A stretch of 55,166 nucleotides of DNA from an uncultured Bacteroidales bacterium (lineage in GTDB: Bacteria > Bacteroidota > Bacteroidia > Bacteroidales > UBA932): assembly GCA_944326255.1 (NCBI GenBank), contig CALVDG010000003.1, positions 1 to 55,166 of the forward strand. Reading direction: 5' to 3'. The number at the start of each line of letters is the position of its first letter. Within the stretch, counting starts at the first letter, position 1. Positions 23,657-32,724 of the stretch are shown in pieces. The notes beneath the pieces were generated by a model. That model was not told where the DNA came from. It saw only the letters and a list, made by a program, of their open reading frames with translations, and made no database searches. The position numbers and the translations under genes are program-made.

Positions 23657-26587
23657 CTAGTCAACCCAGATCTCGTCGATGAAGATGAAGCCCTCGCCGC
23701 CGTGGCCCAGATGCCACTCGGGGATGGTTCCGAAATTCTTGGCGAACACCCTTACGTATCTGGCCTTTACAGGCTTGTCCAGCTTTAGGACGAAATCCCT
23801 GGTCTGAATCGTATAGTCCTGCTCGTCCACGGTGTTGTCCACCCTGCCCACGACAGTGAAGTTCTGACCGTCTTCCGACACGGCGTATTCCACGTACCTG
23901 GGCATCCAGATCCACGAGCGGGCATCCTGACAGTAGCCTGAGCCGACAAGCGTCACCGTTTTCTCCTTACGCAGATCCACTACAGCCGTAAAGTCCGTGT
24001 CCTGATAGCCCTGCCAGCCGCCGGTCTTCCAGTTCACGCTGCCGCGCAGACCGTCTATCAGACCGCGCGGGCCGCGGGCATTGTACTGGGGATTGTACTC
24101 ATTGTCGGTATAGATGTCCATCTCGTCCTTCATCTTGTGGAAGACCGCCGATATCTCGGGACTCTTCTCTCCATCAGGGGACTGGGCATAGATGCTGATG
24201 CGGGTGGTCCTGTCGATGGTCACCGGGCCGTCGTACCTGCGGTAGCTGCCGCTGCCCGCCTTGACATACACAGTATTGGCCGGATCTCCGCTGTTCACCC
24301 CGACCGTCAGGGTGTCCTCGAAGATGTCCGACGGAGCCTCGAACCACGGATTGCGGACAAAGCCTCTGTAACCTTCGGAGACTGGCCTGTCCTCCACCGC
24401 TGAGCCGAAATCCGTATCCGGCTGCTGGGCCAGAGTGAGATCCAGTTCCCCGCCGGCGATCACATCGCTGAAGCGGATGTAACTTCTGGTGTAGTCCTCT
24501 CCGTTCAGACGAGCGGAGGTGATATACCTGTTCCTGTCTATTTTCCCTTTACACCCGGACTTGATGACGAACTGCCTGCCGTTCTCCAGATTGATGGTGA
24601 TGTTCTTGAATACGGGTGAACTGAACACATAGATGTCGCTTCCGGGGGTGACAGGATAGAGACCTATCGCGCTCATCACATACCATGCCGACATCTGACC
24701 GCAGTCATCGTTGCCGCACAGACCGTCCGGCTGCGACGAATAGAGATTGTCGAGAATATAACGCACCTTTTCGTATGTCTTCCACGGCTTGCCCACGTAT
24801 GCGTAAAGATATGCCGTCTGATGGCTGGGCTCGTTGCCGTGTGCGTACTGTCCCACCAGCCCGGTGATATCCACCTGCTTGCGGCCCTTGGTGTCGGAGC
24901 TGGCCAAGAAGAGCGAGTCCAGCATGGCGTCGAAGCCCTCATCTCCGCCCAGCAGGGCAATATGTCCGTTGATGTCATGGGGTGCGAAAAAGCTGTACTG
25001 CCACGAATTGGCCTCGGTATAGTGGTTGTTGACCTCGCGGGGCTCGAAAGGAGTCAGCCACGCACCGTTCAGCACCGGTCTCATCAACCTGGTCTCAGGA
25101 TCCAGTACATTGACATAGCTGGCCGAGTAACGCATGTAACGGTCCCTGATATCCGCGTATTCAGCGTCACCTGTCTTTTCGTAAAGGAAACCGGCAACCT
25201 GGGCAATGCACCAGTCATCATAGGCATATTCGAGGGTCTTGGACACCGACTCGTGCTCCTCCTCGGCCGGCACCACATTGCGCATACGGTAGTGCATGAT
25301 GCCGAACTCGTCCTTGTTGGAGGACTCCACCATAGCGTCCAGAAGCTCCCCGGCATCCTCCACGTCTATACCTTTGGCTATCGCATCGGCAATCACGGAC
25401 ACCGAGTTGTATCCGATCATGCAGTTGGTCTCCCAGCCTGCCAGTTCCCATACCGGCAGCTTGCCTCCCTCGCGGTATATGGTCAGGAACGACTTGAGGA
25501 AATCCTCCGTCCTGTCCCTCTCTATCAGAGCGAACATCGGATGCAGGGTCCGGAAGGTATCCCAGAGCGAGAACACGGTATAGCGGTCAAATCCCTCCGC
25601 CTTGTGGATCTGCCTGTCCATACCCCTGTACTCTCCGTTGACATCACTGAACAGATTGGGAGCTATGGCCGTATGATACATCGCTGTATAGAAGGTCCGC
25701 AGCCTCTCGCGGCTCTCTCCGCCCCCGCGCACGTCTATCTTGGAAAGGTAGGCTTCCCAGAGGTCCTGCGTGGAGGCCAGCAGCGCGTCAAAGTCGAAAC
25801 TGCCCTCAGGCACGTCGGACAGAAGGTTGAGCCGGGCATTATCTGAAGACACCGAGGAGATGCCCACCTTGGCCAGCACCTGGCGCGTACCCTCCGCGAA
25901 TGTCACCAGCGCGCCGTTTTTTCCGAACGGACGATAATCAGCCATCGGCTCTGAAAACTCTATGTAAAAATGCACCATCTGGTCCTCCGACCATGACTTT
26001 GACCGCCGGAAACCGCTCAGTACGTTGTCAGAGACCTTTTTTATATCAGAATCCAGAAGGACATCCCTGTGCTCCAGGTCAATGATTATCATCGGCTGCT
26101 CTCCGCCAAGACTTTCGTAGGTGTATCTGTGCATTCCGGAACGCGGCCCTGCTGTCAGCTCGGCCAGTACATCCCAACGGTCCAGGTTGACGGCATAGTA
26201 ACCGGCCGCCGCTTTCTCATTGTCGTGCGAGAAATGCGACTGGTACAGTTCCCTGTTCAGCGTGTCCGCGTCATAGGAGGTGACAGGCATCAGGAGCACG
26301 TCTCCGTAATCCAGCACTCCGGTTCCGCTCAGGTGAGTGTGGCTGAAGCCGATGATGGTGTCGTCGGAATAATGATAACCGGAACAGCCCTCCCAGGTAT
26401 CCATCCTGGTATCGGGACTGAGCTGCACCATGCCGAAAGGAGCCGTGGCTCCGGGGAAAGTATGGCCGGTAAAATCCGTTCCGACCATCGGATCAACGTA
26501 ATCCACAAGCCGCTGCTCTGTCCGGCTGCATGAGACGGCCATCGCCGCAACTGCCATAAGTACTAGGTTCAGGTAAAATTTTTTCAT
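23657..26587 (-). CDS. GH92 family alpha-mannosidase lipoprotein
   Basis: A 976-aa exported glycoside hydrolase with a signal peptide ending in the lipobox AVSC. The GH92 core begins at VDYVDPMVGTDFTGHTFPGATAPFG (written here only as a landmark, about residues 29-53) and includes SGYHYSDDTIIGFSHTHLSG, HGNEPSHQTAYLY and GNDDCGQMSAWYVMSAIG, carrying the acidic catalytic residues. After it come a CHB_HEX_C-like beta domain (about 740-820) and a C-terminal F5/8 type C (discoidin) carbohydrate-binding module. GH92 enzymes are Ca-dependent exo-alpha-mannosidases acting on N-glycans or yeast mannan. No SusC/D pair or regulator lies beside it, so it is not in a classic PUL here. Confidence 0.93.
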   Translation of the reverse strand: MKKFYLNLVLMAVAAMAVSCSRTEQRLVDYVDPMVGTDFTGHTFPGATAPFGMVQLSPDTRMDTWEGCSGYHYSDDTIIGFSHTHLSGTGVLDYGDVLLMPVTSYDADTLNRELYQSHFSHDNEKAAAGYYAVNLDRWDVLAELTAGPRSGMHRYTYESLGGEQPMIIIDLEHRDVLLDSDIKKVSDNVLSGFRRSKSWSEDQMVHFYIEFSEPMADYRPFGKNGALVTFAEGTRQVLAKVGISSVSSDNARLNLLSDVPEGSFDFDALLASTQDLWEAYLSKIDVRGGGESRERLRTFYTAMYHTAIAPNLFSDVNGEYRGMDRQIHKAEGFDRYTVFSLWDTFRTLHPMFALIERDRTEDFLKSFLTIYREGGKLPVWELAGWETNCMIGYNSVSVIADAIAKGIDVEDAGELLDAMVESSNKDEFGIMHYRMRNVVPAEEEHESVSKTLEYAYDDWCIAQVAGFLYEKTGDAEYADIRDRYMRYSASYVNVLDPETRLMRPVLNGAWLTPFEPREVNNHYTEANSWQYSFFAPHDINGHIALLGGDEGFDAMLDSLFLASSDTKGRKQVDITGLVGQYAHGNEPSHQTAYLYAYVGKPWKTYEKVRYILDNLYSSQPDGLCGNDDCGQMSAWYVMSAIGLYPVTPGSDIYVFSSPVFKNITINLENGRQFVIKSGCKGKIDRNRYITSARLNGEDYTRSYIRFSDVIAGGELDLTLAQQPDTDFGSAVEDRPVSEGYRGFVRNPWFEAPSDIFEDTLTVGVNSGDPANTVYVKAGSGSYRRYDGPVTIDRTTRISIYAQSPDGEKSPEISAVFHKMKDEMDIYTDNEYNPQYNARGPRGLIDGLRGSVNWKTGGWQGYQDTDFTAVVDLRKEKTVTLVGSGYCQDARSWIWMPRYVEYAVSEDGQNFTVVGRVDNTVDEQDYTIQTRDFVLKLDKPVKARYVRVFAKNFGTIPEWHLGHGGEGFIFIDEIWVD

Positions 26588-26604
26588 TAATTTTTTAAAT
26601 TTAT

Positions 26605-26635
26605 TTTGGTATTTGAAACAATTCTTATACATTTG
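26605..26635 (+). promoter_or_regulatory. Promoter of tRNA-Lys
   Basis: TTTG at 26605-26608 and TACATTTG at 26628-26635 are separated by 19 bp, a near-perfect -33/-7 pair. The mature tRNA begins 17 bp after the -7 box. Confidence 0.75.
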
Positions 26636-26652
26636 CAGTCCCAAAACGGAAC

Positions 26653-26725
26653 GCTTCCTTAGCTCAGTTGGTAGAGCACGACACTCTTAATGTTGGGGTC
26701 CAGGGTTCGAGCCCCTGAGGGAGCA
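26653..26725 (+). tRNA. tRNA-Lys (anticodon CTT)
   Basis: It folds into a full cloverleaf. The acceptor GCTTCCT pairs with AGGGAGC (one U-G pair), the D arm is GCTC-AGTTGGTA-GAGC, the anticodon stem CGACA/TGTTG encloses CTCTTAA with anticodon CTT, there is a 5-nt variable loop, the T arm is CAGGG-TTCGAGC-CCCTG, and the discriminator is A. The CCA end is not encoded. The gene has its own promoter and terminator. Confidence 0.97.
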
Positions 26726-26730
26726 CTGAG

Positions 26731-26757
26731 AGCCACTGATTTTTCAGTGGCTTTTTT
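26731..26757 (+). terminator. Rho-independent terminator after tRNA-Lys
   Basis: A perfect stem GCCACTGA/TCAGTGGC (26732-26739 with 26744-26751) with a TTTT loop is followed by six T. Confidence 0.9.
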
Positions 26758-26931
26758 CGTATCCGTACTATTTGTGTTGATTCTGCCATCTTTTCAGTAT
26801 TATATTGCATTGCAAATTTAAGCAATTTGGTCCATTCTGACAACAGGCTGCCTTCTCATTCTTTAACTACATATAGATTGCTGATATCCAATATTAAAAA
26901 CATATTAGTTTCAAGCAGTAACATTTTTGTT

Positions 26932-27747
26932 TCACACCGAGTAGAACCATGCGAGAAGTTTCTGGACAAGCCGCCCGGGCAGTATCCGGGAGACACGCGC
27001 AAACATGGTCTGAAGGAGGCTGCCTGTCAGGGTGCGGAACCCGGGCCTGCGCTTTTCTAGCAGACGGCAGATGACGCGGCCGAGTTTCTCAGGACTGGAG
27101 CCGTGGGTCTCGTCTTTCTCGATGCCGGTCAGTGTGCGTCTGAACGAGCCGGCATAGTCCGGATGGCTGAGCGTAGCCTCCGACACTCTGCGCGAGGAGG
27201 TGAAGCCCGTCCTGAAATCCCCAGGCTCAACCACGCACACGTCTATACCGAATCTGCGCACCTCCACCGCCAGAGCCTGGCTGTATCCTTCTATGGCAAA
27301 CTTCGAGGCGGAGTAGAACCCCTGATACGGCACCGCCACTACTCCTGCAATAGAGCTGATGTTGATGATTCGTCCCCTGCCACGTCCCCTCATGTGCGGC
27401 AGCACGGCCGAGCAGACATTGGTCATGCCCATGAAATTGGTATCCATCTGCCAGTGCTTCTCCTCCTGCGTGGCAAGCTCCAGCGCACCGCCTATGCCGG
27501 CCCCTGCATTGTTGACCAGCACGTCTATCCGTCCGGCAATCCGCATAACCGCGTCCACAGCCCTATGTACGGACTCCACATCCGTCACATCCATACGCAG
27601 CATCCACACTCCGTCCTCACGCTGTCCCTCCTGCACTGTCCTGCCCGTACCGAATACCCTGTATCCGCGTGCGGCCAGCATGGCCGAGGCCGTCTTCCCG
27701 AAACCGGACGTAGCTCCGGTCAGCAATATCACTTTAGACTCCTTCAC
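26932..27747 (-). CDS. Short-chain dehydrogenase/reductase (SDR)
   Basis: A 271-aa classical SDR. It has the Rossmann dinucleotide motif TGATSGFGK (residues 10-18), the NNAG motif in VLVNNAGAGIGG, the catalytic Ser in INISSIAG and the YxxxK pair in YSASKFAIEGYS. The C-terminus (LLQTMFARVSRILPGRLVQKLL) is amphipathic and may touch the membrane, as in retinol-dehydrogenase-like SDRs. NADP preference and substrate cannot be assigned. It stands alone on the minus strand. Confidence 0.9.
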   Translation of the reverse strand: MKESKVILLTGATSGFGKTASAMLAARGYRVFGTGRTVQEGQREDGVWMLRMDVTDVESVHRAVDAVMRIAGRIDVLVNNAGAGIGGALELATQEEKHWQMDTNFMGMTNVCSAVLPHMRGRGRGRIINISSIAGVVAVPYQGFYSASKFAIEGYSQALAVEVRRFGIDVCVVEPGDFRTGFTSSRRVSEATLSHPDYAGSFRRTLTGIEKDETHGSSPEKLGRVICRLLEKRRPGFRTLTGSLLQTMFARVSRILPGRLVQKLLAWFYSV

Positions 27748-27827
27748 TTATTTGCATTTTATTATTCAAATTTACGAAAACTTCGCATTATCATGACAAA
27801 ATTTCCGAAAATCAGGACATCCTGCCC

Positions 27828-28484
27828 ATGAGCACGGATATTGCACTGACTGGATTGAACCAATTAAATCAATTTGATATGGACAATCTATTTGACAAAG
27901 TAACAGAGAGGGCCGGAAAGACCATCCGCCACTGGTGGCTTTTCATGATAACCGGCATCCTGGCCATCATCGCCGGTATCGTAGTATTCTGCAATCCGCT
28001 TGACAGTTATCTGGCGCTCAGCCTTATGTTCGGTATCCTCATGGTGGTCTACGGCATAGCCGAACTGGTGATCAGTTCCACCAGCCGCAACTATTTCACC
28101 AGCAGAGGATACAGCATAGTGAACGGCATCCTGAACCTGCTCCTGGGTATTTTCCTGTGCTGCTGGCCGAGAGTCACACTCGTGGCCCTGCCGGTCATTC
28201 TGGGTGTATGGACGATGTTCAACAGCTTCACGATCATCGGCCTCGGCAGTGACATGGATTCGTTCCGCGTCAAAGGCGCCGGCTGGGTGATTGCCTGCGG
28301 CGTGATTCTCCTGCTTCTGTCCCTGGGCATCACGCTGTATCCCCTGACTATCGGAACAGCCGCCGTAATCGTGCTCACTGGTACCGTCCTGATACTCTTC
28401 GGTGCGCTGACCATCGCTCTCAGCCTGCGTCTTAGACGCATCCACGAGCATTTCCGCTTCCACGACGCCGAAGTCATCGAATAA
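27828..28484 (+). CDS. HdeD/DUF308 family membrane protein
   Basis: A 218-aa inner-membrane protein with six predicted transmembrane helices in three hairpins (WWLFMITGILAIIAGIVVF, then LMFGILMVVYGIAELVI and so on) and a charged C-terminus. This is the DUF308 repeat structure of HdeD, linked to acid tolerance in E. coli; its molecular role is unclear. An in-frame Met at 27879 (MDNLFDKVTERAGK) is an equally plausible start. The next small gene begins about 70 bp downstream. Confidence 0.8.
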   Translation: MSTDIALTGLNQLNQFDMDNLFDKVTERAGKTIRHWWLFMITGILAIIAGIVVFCNPLDSYLALSLMFGILMVVYGIAELVISSTSRNYFTSRGYSIVNGILNLLLGIFLCCWPRVTLVALPVILGVWTMFNSFTIIGLGSDMDSFRVKGAGWVIACGVILLLLSLGITLYPLTIGTAAVIVLTGTVLILFGALTIALSLRLRRIHEHFRFHDAEVIE

Positions 28485-28556
28485 AAGCCGCAGTTTATTT
28501 TGCTTTTCTGTAGAAAGTTCTTTAACTTTACTTCGAAACAAAAACACACTGCCATT

Positions 28557-28772
28557 ATGAGAAAGCCTAAGACTCAATCCATCATACGCCCGGCCGCGTT
28601 ACTGCTGTTCCTGACGATGTGCTTCATCTATCTGTACGTGCTTGTCGGGCTTCCGATGAAAGGCTCAATACCGCTGCCGTTCATTGTCGTGGGTATGATA
28701 AGCTGTGTCATCCTTATGTTCAAGGACACTGTCAGACTCAGACAGGCAACTGACAAAGACCGCAGCAACTGA
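28557..28772 (+). CDS. Small two-helix membrane protein
   Basis: A 71-aa protein with a basic N-terminus, two hydrophobic helices (AALLLFLTMCFIYLYVLVGL and FIVVGMISCVILMF) and a charged tail. No family is recognised. The frame is closed directly by a strong terminator, which supports a real transcript. It could be cotranscribed with the HdeD-like gene 72 bp upstream. Confidence 0.6.
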   Translation: MRKPKTQSIIRPAALLLFLTMCFIYLYVLVGLPMKGSIPLPFIVVGMISCVILMFKDTVRLRQATDKDRSN

Positions 28773-28778
28773 CAGCAA

Positions 28779-28816
28779 ATTACCCCTTGCCGGAAACCGA
28801 CAAGGGGTAATTTTTA
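28779..28816 (+). terminator. Rho-independent terminator
   Basis: An 11-bp perfect stem ATTACCCCTTG/CAAGGGGTAAT (28779-28789 with 28801-28811) with an 11-nt loop is followed by TTTTAT. It closes the plus-strand genes and lies between convergent units; the minus-strand side has only a short T tract. Confidence 0.88.
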
Positions 28817-28834
28817 TACTTTAATCCTTCGGCG

Positions 28835-30370
28835 TTACATATAGACGACCTCGAAGTCGGGATCGGGCATGTCCGGGTCGAGCGGGAAGATGGGACGCTG
28901 GAGATGCTGATAAGGCAGCTGCAGCAGATCCTGATCCACACCGCCGCGGGTCTGGGCCATCATCCAGTCACCGCTCTTGCTTATCTCGTAAAGTTCCTCG
29001 GTCAGATAACCGAGCTTGTTGACTATGATGTCCACCTGATAGGGGTCTATGCCGAGGGCCTCATAATCGGCCTTGTAATGATAGGGGCTTCTCTCCTCTC
29101 CCACTACGACGAGCATCGAGCCGACCTTGATCAGCACCTGGTCATTGACATCACGGTCGAGAATCTTGACCACGGTACCGTCCAGCATTACCGGAGGGGC
29201 ATAGCGGTTGTCCACAGCGGCTCCCACCTCACAGCGGACATGGCCTCCTTCTCCGACCTGCTTGGCCTGTGCCACCATCTCGGGACCGGGTATGGCCGAA
29301 TATACCAGGGTCTTTCCGCCTTCTTTCCTGAATTCGGGACGGGCGAGCAGCTTCTGCAGGGTCCAGGTCACGTCACCCGCACCGCCGGCAGTCGGATTGT
29401 CACCCATATCGCTGATGAAGTAAGGTTTCTTGTCGCTCTTTATGGCTTTCTCAAGCACCTCTTCCAGAGAGGCGGTAGGAGCCACGAACTCAAAGTCGTT
29501 GCGCACTGACCAGAAATGCTCGGCGAGCTGACGGGCACCGTCGGTAACCTGCGCGCTGTCGTCTCCGGTCACTACCACCACGCCGTGGTTACGGGGCTCG
29601 TCGGCCCAAGGATAGGACATCCAGATAGCAGCGTCAATCACTCCGTCCTGCGCCTCGATGGGCTCGATAGCCGCGTACAGGGACTTGCCTGGATCCACGC
29701 GGGTAGAGGTCTTCTCACCGGGCAGCAGGATAGGCACCTTGACCCAGGCCTTGTATGCCGGCTTGCCCTTTCCGCTCTCCAGACGGTCCAGCAGATTGAC
29801 GATAGCCCTTTCGCGGGATATGTACCTGTCAGTATGCGGGGCCATACGGTACGATGTTATCAGGTCCACGCCCTTGGCCAGTGTCGGGGAGACACAGCCG
29901 TGAGGGTCCATAGAGGCCGAGATGAGCACATCGGGCCCCACGACCTCGCGTATCCTGGTGATATAGTCCCCTTCAGGGTCTTCCAGGCCCTCCACGCTCA
30001 TGGCTCCGTGAATATCCAGGAAGATGCCGTCGTATGGCATTCCCTCTTTCAGCATACGTAGAGAGCGGTTGACAAGGGTATCGTAACACTCGCGGGTGAC
30101 CATTCCGCCCGGAGTAGCCCAGGCCATGATCGTAGGCACCCAGTCGGCCCTGTTCAAAAGGGCCTCATTGTCCTGGAAAAACGGATATGACTCTATGATG
30201 TCCTGGCCGTAAAGTATGGGCTCGAACATGTCCAGGGTCGTTCTGGCGGGAGAGAAGGTACTGCACTCAATACCCACTCCCACAATGGCTACGCGCGGCT
30301 TCTTGTCCGCGCAGCCGCATACTGCCGCAAGCGATACGGCAGCAAGCAATACTTTGGATAAATATTTCAT
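28835..30370 (-). CDS. M81 family metallopeptidase (MlrC-like) lipoprotein
   Basis: A 511-aa protein with a signal peptide and lipobox (VCGC, Cys20). The mature part starts VAIVGVGIECSTFSP, the MlrC family start with its metal-binding Glu. Zinc-ligand stretches FLDIHGAM and ASMDPHGCVS follow, and the C-terminal MlrC domain has DMGDNPTAGGAGDVTWTL. The founding member opens linearised microcystin; relatives act on other peptides or amides, so the substrate is open. Lipidated export is unusual for the family. It lies 21 bp after folD in an apparent ffh-folD-M81 operon. Confidence 0.85.
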   Translation of the reverse strand: MKYLSKVLLAAVSLAAVCGCADKKPRVAIVGVGIECSTFSPARTTLDMFEPILYGQDIIESYPFFQDNEALLNRADWVPTIMAWATPGGMVTRECYDTLVNRSLRMLKEGMPYDGIFLDIHGAMSVEGLEDPEGDYITRIREVVGPDVLISASMDPHGCVSPTLAKGVDLITSYRMAPHTDRYISRERAIVNLLDRLESGKGKPAYKAWVKVPILLPGEKTSTRVDPGKSLYAAIEPIEAQDGVIDAAIWMSYPWADEPRNHGVVVVTGDDSAQVTDGARQLAEHFWSVRNDFEFVAPTASLEEVLEKAIKSDKKPYFISDMGDNPTAGGAGDVTWTLQKLLARPEFRKEGGKTLVYSAIPGPEMVAQAKQVGEGGHVRCEVGAAVDNRYAPPVMLDGTVVKILDRDVNDQVLIKVGSMLVVVGEERSPYHYKADYEALGIDPYQVDIIVNKLGYLTEELYEISKSGDWMMAQTRGGVDQDLLQLPYQHLQRPIFPLDPDMPDPDFEVVYM

Positions 30371-30391
30371 GGTTTTGATGCTAATATCCGG

Positions 30392-31273
30392 TTATTTCTT
30401 TGCCATTTTAAGTTCCCTGGCCTTGAAAGTGTTCTTCATCAACGAGATGATGGTCATCGGGCCAACTCCACCTGGAACGGGTGTGATGTACGAGCATTTG
30501 GGAGCGACCGAGTCGAACTCCACGTCTCCCGCGATACGGTAGCCTTTGGGGTTGTCAGCCGGAACACGGGTGATGCCCACGTCTATCACCACCGCTCCAT
30601 CCTTGACCATATCGCCCTTAAGGAACTCCGGTACGCCGAGAGCCGCCACGATAATGTCCGCGTTACGGGTAAATGAAGCTATGTCCTTGGTGCGGCTGTT
30701 GCACATGGTAACGGTACAGTCTCCGGGATAGGCCTTGCGGGAAAGCAGATTGGCCACCGGACGGCCGACGATATTGCTCCTGCCAAGTATCACGCAGTGC
30801 TTGCCGGAGGTCTCGATACCGTAGTGCTCCAGAAGCAGAAGGATACCGTAGGGGGTTGCCGGCAGGAATGCGTCCTCTCCGAGAGCCATGCGGCCCACAT
30901 TCACAGGATGAAAACCGTCCACGTCCTTCATGGGAGACACTGCGTTGATGACCTTGTTCTCATCAATATGCTTCGGCAGGGGCAACTGGATGATGAAACC
31001 GTCCACATCATCGTCCCTGTTGAGCTTGTCAATCTCGTCCAGCAGTTCCTGCTCCGATATCGTATCGGGGAAAGTCTTCAAAGTGGATTTGAAGCCGACT
31101 TCAGCACAGGCCTTTTCCTTATTGGCCACATAAGTCTTGCTGGCTCCGTTGTCTCCTACGAGCACCGCCACCAGATGGGGAGGTCTCTCCCCTGCCGCAA
31201 CCATCTCATTGACCTTTGCGGCTATCTCTTTTTTCACGGCCGCAGCCGTTTCCTTACCATTTAACAATATCAT
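30392..31273 (-). CDS. folD: Bifunctional methylenetetrahydrofolate dehydrogenase/cyclohydrolase FolD
   Basis: A 293-aa cytoplasmic enzyme interconverting 5,10-methylene-THF, methenyl-THF and 10-formyl-THF. It has the catalytic Lys motif [10 protein letters not shown], the substrate stretch [13 protein letters not shown]-binding [14 protein letters not shown] and the C-terminal signature [11 protein letters not shown]. Length is normal. It lies 18 bp after ffh on the same strand. Confidence 0.97.
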   Translation of the reverse strand: MILLNGKETAAAVKKEIAAKVNEMVAAGERPPHLVAVLVGDNGASKTYVANKEKACAEVGFKSTLKTFPDTISEQELLDEIDKLNRDDDVDGFIIQLPLPKHIDENKVINAVSPMKDVDGFHPVNVGRMALGEDAFLPATPYGILLLLEHYGIETSGKHCVILGRSNIVGRPVANLLSRKAYPGDCTVTMCNSRTKDIASFTRNADIIVAALGVPEFLKGDMVKDGAVVIDVGITRVPADNPKGYRIAGDVEFDSVAPKCSYITPVPGGVGPMTIISLMKNTFKARELKMAKK

Positions 31274-31291
31274 AATAGGTACAAATTTAAA

Positions 31292-32617
31292 TTATCTTCT
31301 CTTCATGTTCCTTACTGCATTCCGCATCCCTCCGGAAGCCACCGTCTTCATGATCTTGCGGGTACCCTCGAACTGCTTCAGCAGGCGGTTCACGTCGGCG
31401 ATGGTGGTGCCGCTGCCGTCGGCGATCCTGCGCCTGCGGCTGCCGTTGATCACTGCGGGATTCTCCCTCTCGTACGGAGTCATGGACAGGATGATGGCCT
31501 CCACGCTCTTGAACGAGTTGTTGTCGATATCTATGTCCTTTATCGCCTTGCCCACACCGGGTATCATAGACGCCAGATCCTTGATGTTGCCCATCTTCTT
31601 GATCTGCTGTATCTGCTGATAGAAATCCCAGAGATTGAACTGGTCCTTGGCCAGTTTCTTGGCCAGCTTGCGGGCCTCCTGCTCGTCGTACTGCTCCTGA
31701 GCCTTCTCCACCAGGGATACCACGTCACCCATACCGAGAATACGGTCAGCGATACGGCTGGGATGGAAGACATCCAGTGCCTCCATCTTCTCGCCGGAAC
31801 TTATGAACTTTATCGGCTTGTTGACCACGGCCTTGACAGAGAGAGCGGCACCGCCTCTGGTGTCGCCGTCCATCTTGGTAAGCACCACTCCGTCAAAATC
31901 CAGACGGTCATTGAACGCCTTGGCTGTCTCCACGGCATCCTGGCCGGTCATGGCATCCACTACAAACAGGGTCTCGGTAGGCCTGACTGCCTCCTTTATG
32001 GCGGCTATCTCGTCCATCATCTCCTCATCCACAGCCAGACGGCCGGCGGTATCGATGATGACCAGCGAGTAGCCTTCCTTGGCAGCATACGCTACCGCAT
32101 CCTTGGCTATCCTTACAGGGTCCTTGACACCATCCTCGGAGTACACGAACACGTCTATCTGGCTTCCGAGCACCTTCAGCTGGTCTATCGCGGCGGGTCT
32201 GTACACGTCCCCGGCCACCAGCATCACCTTCTGTCCCCTCTTGCTCTTGCAGTTGAGTGCCAGCTTTCCGCTGAAAGTCGTCTTACCGGAACCCTGAAGA
32301 CCGGCTACCAGGACGATGCCCGGCTTGCCTTTTATGTTGATGTCCGTCGCCGTACTGCCCATAAGAGCCACCAGCTCGTCATGGACGATCTTTATCATCA
32401 TCTGGTCCGGACGGACAGCCGTCAGCACATTCTGGCCTATCGCCTTTGCCTTGACATCATTGCAGAAATCCTTGGCTATGCGGTAGCTCACATCCGCGTC
32501 CAGCAGGGCACGGCGTACCTCCTTGAGAGTCTCCGCCACATTGATCTCCGTAATACGTCCCTGTCCTTTTATTATCTTGAACGACCGTTCTAATTTTTCG
32601 GTTAAATTCTCAAACAT
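31292..32617 (-). CDS. ffh: Signal recognition particle protein Ffh
   Basis: A 441-aa SRP54 GTPase. The N domain is followed by the G domain (GLQGSGKTTFSGKLA, DTAGRL, TKMDGDTRGGAAL) and the Met-rich M domain (KMGNIKDLASMIPGVG, SMTPYERENPAVINGSRRRRIADGSG) that binds 4.5S RNA and signal peptides. It targets membrane proteins cotranslationally to SecYEG. It is the first gene of ffh-folD-M81, with a -7 box 34 bp upstream. Confidence 0.98.
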   Translation of the reverse strand: MFENLTEKLERSFKIIKGQGRITEINVAETLKEVRRALLDADVSYRIAKDFCNDVKAKAIGQNVLTAVRPDQMMIKIVHDELVALMGSTATDINIKGKPGIVLVAGLQGSGKTTFSGKLALNCKSKRGQKVMLVAGDVYRPAAIDQLKVLGSQIDVFVYSEDGVKDPVRIAKDAVAYAAKEGYSLVIIDTAGRLAVDEEMMDEIAAIKEAVRPTETLFVVDAMTGQDAVETAKAFNDRLDFDGVVLTKMDGDTRGGAALSVKAVVNKPIKFISSGEKMEALDVFHPSRIADRILGMGDVVSLVEKAQEQYDEQEARKLAKKLAKDQFNLWDFYQQIQQIKKMGNIKDLASMIPGVGKAIKDIDIDNNSFKSVEAIILSMTPYERENPAVINGSRRRRIADGSGTTIADVNRLLKQFEGTRKIMKTVASGGMRNAVRNMKRR

Positions 32618-32650
32618 ACCGTGCGAAATTGTCTTTTGTTAAATAATCCG

Positions 32651-32658
32651 CAAATTTA
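32651..32658 (-). promoter_or_regulatory. -7 box of ffh
   Basis: Minus-strand TAAATTTG matches TAnnTTTG, 33 bp before the ffh ATG. Confidence 0.55.
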
Positions 32659-32691
32659 TTAAAAAAAGGTTAGACCCTGCGTCTAATTTTC

Positions 32692-32699
32692 TAATTTTG
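32692..32699 (+). promoter_or_regulatory. -7 box of the deoxyhypusine-synthase homologue
   Basis: TAATTTTG matches TAnnTTTG and lies 25 bp before the ATG. Confidence 0.6.
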
Positions 32700-32724
32700 C
32701 AGCACGATTCAAAATTACAGAAAA

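Noticed and set aside
24821..25846. 341-codon plus-strand frame opposite the GH92 gene
   Set aside because: Antisense to the GH92 catalytic core; no domain.
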